Shown here: piece after piece, positions 1-6,898 of the stretch | How the letters are laid out: each line of letters starts with the position of its first letter | Position numbering within the stretch: the first letter of the stretch is position 1 | Origin: Phycisphaerae bacterium | Lineage (GTDB): Bacteria > Planctomycetota > Phycisphaerae > UBA1845 > PWPN01 | Direction of reading: 5' to 3' | Assembly (NCBI GenBank): GCA_026647385.1 | Contig: JAPKGY010000156.1 | Location: 1 to 6,898, forward strand | DNA length: 6,898 nt | Notes under the pieces: generated by a model | Databases searched by the model: none | Told to the model about the DNA's origin: nothing | Seen by the model: only the letters and a program-made list of their open reading frames with translations | Made by a program: the position numbers and the translations under genes

Positions 1-2954
<2,954 letters not shown>

Positions 2955-2962
2955 TGATGATT

Positions 2963-2974
2963 CTCCTTACCTCC
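2963..2974 (-). promoter_or_regulatory. Strong double Shine-Dalgarno for the PFOR gene
   Basis: On the minus strand GGAGGTAAGGAG ends 8 bases before the ATG at 2954, giving two overlapping choices of anti-SD pairing. It fixes the PFOR start and suggests high translation. Confidence 0.8.
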
Positions 2975-2989
2975 GGCGCCCCCTTCGGC

Positions 2990-3013
2990 AAAAAACGCCT
3001 CCGGACGCCCGGA
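2990..3013 (-). promoter_or_regulatory. Possible attenuator-like hairpin plus U-tract in the PFOR leader
   Basis: Reading the minus strand, a 5-bp stem (TCCGG/CCGGA, plus-strand arms 3000-3004 and 3009-3013, 4-base loop) is followed four bases later by six T's (plus-strand A-run 2990-2995). This lies about 35 bases before the PFOR start codon. The shape resembles a weak intrinsic terminator or attenuator, but the stem is short and the U-tract is not directly adjacent. It could be chance. Confidence 0.2.
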
Positions 3014-3035
3014 TCCTTCGGGGATGGCCCGACGT

Positions 3036-3059
3036 TCGTTGCACTGAGTGAACCAACGA
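3036..3059. repeat. Imperfect operator-like inverted repeat upstream of PFOR
   Basis: Arms TCGTTG (3036-3041) and CAACGA (3054-3059) flank a 12-base centre that itself contains CACTGAGTG. It lies about 80 bases upstream of the PFOR start and could be a transcription-factor site or a leader hairpin. No known consensus is matched. Confidence 0.25.
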
Positions 3060-3234
3060 GGGTGAGTCAGGGGACCCGGCCTGCCCGTGGAATTCTCTCA
3101 CGAACGGCCAATGACCCGCGCGCCCTCTAACCGGCCCTCATCCGTCCAACTTCGGATGGCGCCCGCCGTTCCACGCTCCCCACCGGCGGGCGAGATGGGC
3201 TTGCCACCTGTGCCATGCGGTCTAACAGAGTCGT

Positions 3235-3263
3235 ATTGTGCCACCGAGACAGCCCGACTTCAA
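3235..3263 (-). promoter_or_regulatory. Weak sigma-70-like promoter candidate facing PFOR
   Basis: On the minus strand TTGAAG (3263-3258) and CACAAT (3240-3235) are separated by 17 bases. Each hexamer matches 4 of 6 consensus positions. Use of this promoter would give a leader of roughly 270 bases before the PFOR start. It is the best match I noticed, not a confident call. Confidence 0.22.
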
Positions 3264-3476
3264 GTTGCCTCAAATCGCCCTCACCCTTGCAGCCCCGCTG
3301 GCCAACTCCCCGCCACGCCAAAAGCCGACCACCCGCATCGCCATATCCGGCGTCCAGCCACATCCCGAAATCCGTCGAGCTGTGCCTCAATTCACAGCCC
3401 GCCGCTCCCGAGATATCCATCAGCCCCCCGCCACCGACCACGCCAAATTCGTAGCCTCGGACAGGTGCAATCACCA

Positions 3477-3492
3477 CCTGCTGCTCAGCAGG
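3477..3492. repeat. 16-base inverted repeat between two GTGCAAT copies
   Basis: CCTGCTGCTCAGCAGG is an inverted repeat with 7-bp arms and a two-base centre. It lies between direct GTGCAAT repeats at 3465-3471 and 3494-3500. The symmetric arrangement looks like an operator rather than a terminator, since no T-run follows on either strand. Confidence 0.35.
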
Positions 3493-3528
3493 AGTGCAAT
3501 GGTTCCGTCAAACCGCCTGCAATAAATC

Positions 3529-3553
3529 CTCAAGTGAGCGACGATCGCTTGAG
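3529..3553. promoter_or_regulatory. Dyad overlapping the -35 box (candidate operator)
   Basis: Arms CTCAAGTG (3529-3536) and CGCTTGAG (3546-3553) pair over 8 positions with one G-T mismatch, around a 9-base centre. The right arm contains five bases of the -35 hexamer at 3549-3554. A dimeric repressor bound here would block RNA polymerase at the promoter of the 3694 gene. The regulator is unknown. Confidence 0.35.
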
Positions 3554-3577
3554 CCGACCTGCCAAGTTAGGTATACA
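3549..3577 (+). promoter_or_regulatory. Sigma-70-like promoter for the four-Cys protein gene
   Basis: TTGAGC (3549-3554) and TATACA (3572-3577) have exactly 17 bases between them. Both are close to the TTGACA/TATAAT consensus and stand out in GC-rich surroundings. Predicted transcription start is near 3584, giving a leader of about 110 bases to the ATG at 3694. Confidence 0.5.
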
Positions 3578-3612
3578 ATTGCAGTAGACCGGGTTGAACG
3601 GGCCTTTCAAGA

Positions 3613-3672
3613 CCGCGGCGAAACCGTCGTGGATGGCTCCGAGGAGCAGCGGCCCGATCCCCGAGGACGGGC
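3613..3672 (+). promoter_or_regulatory. Structured 5' leader with three consecutive hairpins
   Basis: In plus-strand RNA, CCGCGGCG (3613-3620) pairs with CGTCGTGG (3625-3632) over 8 bp including two G-U pairs, with an AAAC loop. GCTC/GAGC (3636-3639, 3644-3647) forms a 4-bp stem with a 4-base loop. GCCCG/CGGGC (3652-3656, 3668-3672) forms a third stem whose loop contains GAGGA, a possible ribosome site. It matches no riboswitch that I recognise. It may be an mRNA leader that controls translation of the following gene, or incidental GC-rich folding. Confidence 0.3.
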
Positions 3673-3693
3673 TTGTCGCACGGAAGCGTACGG

Positions 3694-4026
3694 ATGAACA
3701 CCGTGTATCTTCAAGTTGAAAACCGCCTGCAGCAACGCATCGAGCGGCTCCGGCAGGACTCCGGAAAGGACCTGCCCGAGGATCTGTTCGAGCCGTTGTT
3801 CGCGCACCTGCAGGACGTGATCGATATCGTCGCCAGCATCAAGGATTATTCCACCGAACCCTATCTGGAAAAACTGCGGGCGGTCGTGTGTGTGGAGTGC
3901 GCCCAGGACCCGCGAGGCACCTGCGTCCGGCGCGAGGCCGGCATGTGCGGCCTGAATGACTACTTCCCCATGATCGTGGGCACGATCGAGGACGTGCTCA
4001 AGACGGAAACGGGGCTCCCGAGCTAA
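3694..4026 (+). CDS. Small four-cysteine protein of unknown function (110 aa)
   Basis: I do not recognise this family. The N-terminal half (residues 1-60) is charged and predicted helical (QVENRLQQRIERLR; EPLFAHLQDVIDIVASIKDY), without a signal peptide or membrane segment, so it is probably cytoplasmic. The C-terminal part has Cys66, 69, 77 and 85 in a C-x2-C-x7-C-x7-C pattern (VVCVEC; GTCVRREAGMC). This could bind zinc or an Fe-S cluster. A further helix follows (NDYFPMIVGTIEDVL). I chose ATG 3694, with GGAAG 7 bases upstream. A TTG at 3673 in the same frame has GAGGA 5 bases upstream and would add 7 residues. A good promoter and structured leader precede the gene, and it is transcribed divergently from PFOR. 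A redox or metal-sensing role linked to PFOR is speculation. Its stop overlaps the convergent MauE-like gene. Confidence 0.8.
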   Translation: MNTVYLQVENRLQQRIERLRQDSGKDLPEDLFEPLFAHLQDVIDIVASIKDYSTEPYLEKLRAVVCVECAQDPRGTCVRREAGMCGLNDYFPMIVGTIEDVLKTETGLPS

Positions 4027-4544
4027 CCTTCGCCCCCCACCCGCCGCTCAACCGCTGAATCGGCCTCACCCGGCCCGGACAACCCCCCGCGAAACACCAC
4101 CAGCCCATACCCAAGAAGCGCCATCACCAACACACCGGACGTCCGCGCGAACGTCCCGTAATCGACAGGCCCCGGATCGGCTGTGTGGAAATCCAGGCAG
4201 GCAACCGACAAGTCGCGGGACAGAACGGAACCCTGGGCAAACAGGATCATCGCCATCAGGCCGACACAAGCCAGCAACGCTCCACCCACGAACAGCCCGG
4301 AAATCAGGCATAGCCCGAGGACCAGCTCCAGCCAGGGCAGCGTCATGGCGATAAACGCCCCCAGCCGGGCGCCCACAAGCTCGTAATCGTACACGTTCGT
4401 CAGGAAGCCGTACGGATGGCGGATTTTGGGCAGGCTGCTCCACAGCAGGAGACCACCCAAAACGAGCCGGGCGACGAATACGAAGCCGCGGCACGCGCCG
4501 GCCGACCACCCGCCGGACCGTCTGGCAACACGCCCCGCGCTCAT
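4023..4544 (-). CDS. MauE/DoxX-type four-TM redox-associated membrane protein (173 aa)
   Basis: Integral inner-membrane protein resembling the MauE/DoxX superfamily. MauE is needed for maturation of methylamine dehydrogenase, and relatives are associated with quinone/disulfide redox. Seen: four hydrophobic segments at about 20-37, 61-82, 84-105 and 134-152; the family-like SLPKIRHPYGF at 37-47; Y54 in DYELVG; and LPWLELVLGLCL at 69-80. The loop before TM4 has a single cysteine (ACLDF, C116) where many MauE-like proteins carry a CxC-type motif. The start is ATG 4544 with GGAG (4551-4554) 6 bases upstream; an upstream GTG at 4571 is less likely. The ATG overlaps the stop of the C39/rhodanese gene as ATGA, implying translational coupling. 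It is the last gene of the operon. The end overlaps the convergent four-Cys gene by 4 bases, and no terminator is visible. Confidence 0.8.
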   Translation of the reverse strand: MSAGRVARRSGGWSAGACRGFVFVARLVLGGLLLWSSLPKIRHPYGFLTNVYDYELVGARLGAFIAMTLPWLELVLGLCLISGLFVGGALLACVGLMAMILFAQGSVLSRDLSVACLDFHTADPGPVDYGTFARTSGVLVMALLGYGLVVFRGGLSGPGEADSAVERRVGGEG

Positions 4545-5662
4545 GGTCGACTCCGTTGGTATTCCTGCCACCCGCCCCGCACGACCGCCACCCGCGAATA
4601 CCCGTCGGCCACAAGACCGATGGCCACGCGCTCGGCATACGTGCAGCGAGCGCTCTGGCAGTAAACCAGCAAAGGCTTGTCCTTGGGAATCGACGCCAGG
4701 ATGTCGCGGCGCTGCTCTCGATCGGCGTTCACCGGCAGGTTGATCGCCCCGGCCAAATGCCCCGAGTCGAAATCTCGAGGAAACCTCGCGTCGATGAACT
4801 GAGTGTCACCCTCGAGATGCCGGCGAACATCGGCCACATCGACGCGGGGAATGAACGTGCCGGCGTAGTCTTTTTCGATTTGCTCGGTGGCGCCGGCACC
4901 GGCCAGGAACCCTTCCTCATCCACGTAGTGGTAAATCACACCGAGCGAGAGAGACGCAAGGATCAGCCCCAGACCTTGTGCCGCCGACGCCCCAAACGCA
5001 CGCCCGACCGAGGCGGCGGCGAACGAACCGCGCCGGCGGCTTTGAGCCCATTTGAGGATTCCAATCAGGGCCGCCGCCGAAAACGCGCAGCCGGCGAGAC
5101 GCCACAAGGCCGGACGGGTGATCACCGCCATGTCGATCGGCGTATCCGAAACCACCAATGCGGTCCCCTGCCAGCGCCGAGCCAACTCCGCAAAGGGCAC
5201 GATCCGCACCGGCGACGGAGGATCGCACAACCGGGCCTTCCCATCCTTCGTGCCGAGAAACAACTCGTAGTGCCCGTATTCCCTCGTCCGCCCGGCCGTC
5301 TTCACGTGCAGAATGACCGGATAGGGAGAGGAGCGAAGTGCGCGGGTCGTCAGATTGCCGATGGGGGCAACATGGAGACCGCGATCGACCGCGGCCCGCT
5401 GCAATTCCTCGAGCGTGCTGCCCTTGGTCGAGCTGATGTACTCCGGCCTGAGAAGCGATGCGAAATCAATCTCCCGGTCGTACAATCGCATCACCGCGAA
5501 CACACAGTAGAGCCCGCAATACGGCTCGGCCGAGGCCGACGCCGGAACCGCAACCGGCGTGTCGCCTTGCTCAGCCATGGCTACCGGAGGTCTGCCCAAA
5601 ACCAGAGCAGCCGACTGAAAAACGACCGCGGTCAGCAAAGGGCCCAACTCACGCCTTCCCAT
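4541..5662 (-). CDS. Secreted C39-peptidase-like / two-TM / rhodanese fusion protein (373 aa)
   Basis: Domains in order: signal peptide at 1-30 (hydrophobic stretch ending PVAMA); a C39 papain-like domain at about 45-175 with YCGLYCV (candidate nucleophile Cys49), His131 in GHYELFLG and Asp147 in CDPPSP; two hydrophobic segments at about 184-204 and 221-244; and a rhodanese domain at about 270-370 with FIDAR (288-292), GHLAGAINLP (301-310) and the active loop CQSARC (Cys335). The Cys-His-Asp triad is present. The Gln usually found six residues before the C39 nucleophile is not, since residue 43 is Ala, so proteolysis is uncertain. With a cleaved signal, both soluble domains would face the periplasm. 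The rhodanese could move sulfane sulfur or act as a thiol enzyme. The start is ATG 5662, chosen because the signal peptide begins there. It overlaps the upstream gene by 14 bases and the MauE-like gene by 4. Confidence 0.85.
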   Translation of the reverse strand: MGRRELGPLLTAVVFQSAALVLGRPPVAMAEQGDTPVAVPASASAEPYCGLYCVFAVMRLYDREIDFASLLRPEYISSTKGSTLEELQRAAVDRGLHVAPIGNLTTRALRSSPYPVILHVKTAGRTREYGHYELFLGTKDGKARLCDPPSPVRIVPFAELARRWQGTALVVSDTPIDMAVITRPALWRLAGCAFSAAALIGILKWAQSRRRGSFAAASVGRAFGASAAQGLGLILASLSLGVIYHYVDEEGFLAGAGATEQIEKDYAGTFIPRVDVADVRRHLEGDTQFIDARFPRDFDSGHLAGAINLPVNADREQRRDILASIPKDKPLLVYCQSARCTYAERVAIGLVADGYSRVAVVRGGWQEYQRSRP

Positions 5663-6830
5663 GGCGACGCTCTCTTTGAATCCGGGTGACGAGCCAGACC
5701 GCGATCCCGACAACCAGAACGCCGGCCACAACCGCCCCCGTCCGCCGGAAAGGGCTTCGCCCCGTCGCTTGCGACACCGTCGAGTTGCCCGCGACCGGGC
5801 CCGGTTGCACCATCCGGACCGCATCCGCACCCGAGGCACCCGCCTCAGCCTTGTGCTGCTGAATGGCGCCCGTGACCTGGGAAACAATCTCCTCGTCCAC
5901 CGCCGGCCCGATCCGACCATCCTGCCATTCAAAGGTGATGCCCGGGAATTCCGGCATTTCAATCTTTGTACCGTTGGGAATACCGGGCACGAACGCACCC
6001 GCCTTGGCGAAGTCCGGAGACAGGTCGACCGAGACTCGCCGGTGATGCCGCCTGGTCTCCGAGACTTCCCCGCCTTCTCTCTCGAACCGCGTGTTGAAAT
6101 CGGCTTCCACCGGAACCCAGACGTCGCCGACCTTCTCGAACCGCACGTTCTCGAGCACAAAGGTCATTCCCGTGGTCTCCGGAGGGCGATACTTTCGGGC
6201 GATCTTCTCCGCTTCGGGACTCAGACCGGGAGGCCTCTTGACTCCGGTGAACCGGGCGTTCAGGTGAACTTCCGCCCGCGCAATGTTGTATCCGTGACCG
6301 GGATCGATCCAGACCACGTAAACGCCGTTCTCGTTGGTGGCCGTCAGGCGATAGCAGGCCGCACCTCCGATGCTCTCGGGCGCCTCCTGAACCTCCAGCG
6401 TGTCCGCCCGCGCGAAGATCTCGGCAACGCTCCGGTCGTCGCCCGGAAAACAACCGTCGAGCGGCGAACCCACGTATCCCGCCCCCATGGCCCGGTCGAT
6501 GTTCCGCCACTCGCGCGAAACCATGATGCGAGGGCTGGTCACGTCACTCGGGTCCTGGTCGAAGCTCCAGCCGTCAAAGAACCGCTCGCCGTCGTACATC
6601 TGCCGGGAACGTTCCGCCAGTTCCGGCATTTCCAGGGACTCCCTGTCCTTCTGGCGCACCCAGCGGGACACGATCATGTCGAATCGGTCGTTGTCCCTTC
6701 TGAACTCGACGGTCGTGCGGCCCCAGATTGTCTGGCCGCCGATCGTGTCCTCATGGAGGGTATCGCTCTTGGTGATCTGGCTGGCGAAAGTCGCCACCAC
6801 GCTGGTGAACGCCATCGCCAGCGGGCGCAT
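5649..6830 (-). CDS. Tail-anchored envelope protein of unknown family, LolA-like at best (N-terminus artefactual)
   Basis: The frame is 393 codons from ATG 6830, but the first 12-18 codons are antisense to a dnaX fragment, so the true start and any signal peptide are lost. Native sequence is reliable from about ASQITKSDTLHED (near 6785) onward. The body looks like a beta-rich extracytoplasmic domain. GGAACYRLTATNENGVYVVWIDPGHGYNIARAEVHL (about residues 160-195) has the feel of LolA/lipoprotein-sorting-like folds, where an antiparallel sheet carries such repeated strands; this is weak inference. A linker at about 320-360 leads to a single hydrophobic segment at about 364-381 and a basic tail, RIQRERRHGKA, so the C-terminus is a membrane anchor with the tail probably cytoplasmic. 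It is first of the visible operon, overlapping the C39/rhodanese start by 14 bases. Function unknown. Confidence 0.75.
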   Translation of the reverse strand: MRPLAMAFTSVVATFASQITKSDTLHEDTIGGQTIWGRTTVEFRRDNDRFDMIVSRWVRQKDRESLEMPELAERSRQMYDGERFFDGWSFDQDPSDVTSPRIMVSREWRNIDRAMGAGYVGSPLDGCFPGDDRSVAEIFARADTLEVQEAPESIGGAACYRLTATNENGVYVVWIDPGHGYNIARAEVHLNARFTGVKRPPGLSPEAEKIARKYRPPETTGMTFVLENVRFEKVGDVWVPVEADFNTRFEREGGEVSETRRHHRRVSVDLSPDFAKAGAFVPGIPNGTKIEMPEFPGITFEWQDGRIGPAVDEEIVSQVTGAIQQHKAEAGASGADAVRMVQPGPVAGNSTVSQATGRSPFRRTGAVVAGVLVVGIAVWLVTRIQRERRHGKA

Positions 6831-6898
6831 CCACCACGGCTACCTGTTCTGCGGGACGCGCGGGGTCGGCAAGACCTCGGCCGCCCGGATCCTCGCCC
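6785..6898 (+). other. dnaX: Foreign fragment: DNA polymerase III gamma/tau subunit (dnaX) Walker A region
   Basis: In plus-strand frame, codons starting at 6790 read VATTLVNAI, then GRIHHGYLF, then GTRGVGKTSAARILA. This is the classic clamp-loader ATPase segment of DnaX with its P-loop. The frame runs off the right edge. Upstream of about 6785 the same frame gives no DnaX sequence (no FxDVVGQEH), and the DNA instead encodes the minus-strand envelope protein. The fragment therefore begins abruptly inside another gene. Most likely it is a misassembled contig end about 105-115 bases long. Confidence 0.85.

Larger units (their letters stand above)
3465..3583. repeat. Cluster of four TGCAAT hexamers upstream of and at the plus-strand promoter
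   Basis: TGCAAT occurs at 3466-3471, 3495-3500 and 3518-3523. Its reverse complement ATTGCA is at 3578-3583, just after the -10 box. The first two copies extend to GTGCAAT. An AT-leaning hexamer repeated four times in about 120 bases of GC-rich DNA is more than expected. The arrangement around a promoter suggests binding sites for a regulator, which I cannot identify. Confidence 0.35.
2955..3693. other. Divergent intergenic region between PFOR and the four-Cys protein
   Basis: No credible gene is seen in these 739 bases. The open frames present lack convincing ribosome sites and family resemblance, and they run across the promoter signals. The half nearer PFOR holds the PFOR ribosome site, the weak hairpin/U-tract, an inverted repeat at 3036-3059, a 6-bp hairpin CATCCG/CGGATG at 3139-3144 and 3153-3158 with no U-tract, and a weak minus-strand promoter match. 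From 3264 to about 3460 I see nothing recognisable. From 3465 onward come the hexamer cluster, the palindrome, the dyad, the plus-strand promoter and the structured leader listed separately. No tRNA, rRNA or insertion sequence is visible. Confidence 0.6.

Noticed and set aside
3139..3158. Hairpin CATCCG/CGGATG as an intrinsic terminator
   Set aside because: The stem is only 6 bp, no T-run follows on either strand, and no gene ends nearby.
3200..3240. Sigma-54-type promoter on the minus strand (TGGCAC elements)
   Set aside because: The -24-like TGGCAC is not followed at the right distance by a TTGC -12 element.
3127..3477. 116-codon minus-strand frame with GTG start in the intergenic region
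   Set aside because: Gly/Arg-rich, no recognisable family, weak ribosome site, and it overlaps promoter-like signals. Other intergenic frames at 3087-3587 were dismissed likewise.
4556..5689. 377-codon plus-strand frame
   Set aside because: It is antisense to the C39/rhodanese gene, Arg-rich, without ribosome site or domain.
5663..6160. N-terminal extension of the C39/rhodanese frame to 6160
   Set aside because: The added 166 residues are Arg/Ser-rich out-of-frame shadow of the upstream gene. A clear signal peptide begins at the ATG at 5662.

Overview
The window is GC-rich bacterial DNA, probably a metagenomic contig. A pyruvate:ferredoxin oxidoreductase points to anaerobic or facultative metabolism. 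The pairing of a C39-like/rhodanese membrane protein with a MauE/DoxX-type membrane protein is reminiscent of Planctomycetota. That placement is inference from protein style only.

Layout, left to right. (1) About 1-2954, minus strand: a large nifJ/porA-type pyruvate:ferredoxin oxidoreductase (PFOR). It is intact from its start codon through both ferredoxin-like 4Fe-4S motifs and into the thiamine-diphosphate domain. At about position 98-120 the reading frame changes, without a stop, into the Walker B region of a LolD/MacB-type ABC transporter ATPase. (2) 2955-3693: a 739-base divergent intergenic region. It holds candidate signals for both flanking genes, including a good sigma-70-like promoter facing right, a dyad over its -35 box, a cluster of TGCAAT hexamers, and a leader with three consecutive RNA hairpins. 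(3) 3694-4026, plus strand: a 110-residue protein with four cysteines, not recognised. (4) 4023-6830, minus strand: a tightly overlapping three-gene operon, transcribed right to left. It encodes a tail-anchored envelope protein of unknown family, then a secreted C39-peptidase-like/two-TM/rhodanese fusion, then a MauE/DoxX-type four-TM protein. (5) About 6785-6898, plus strand: a fragment of DNA polymerase III gamma/tau (dnaX) around its Walker A motif.

Both ends therefore carry about 100 bases from unrelated conserved P-loop ATPase genes, joined abruptly to otherwise coherent genes. I read this as contig-end misassembly rather than biology. It truncates the PFOR and replaces the true N-terminus of the rightmost minus-strand gene.

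Working together: the three-gene operon looks like a membrane or periplasmic thiol, sulfur or peptide module. It combines a C39-like domain, a rhodanese with an intact active cysteine, and a quinone/disulfide-type membrane protein, and it is translationally coupled. It is the best candidate here for an undescribed system. The four-cysteine protein is divergent from PFOR and might share redox-linked control, but nothing in the sequence proves this.
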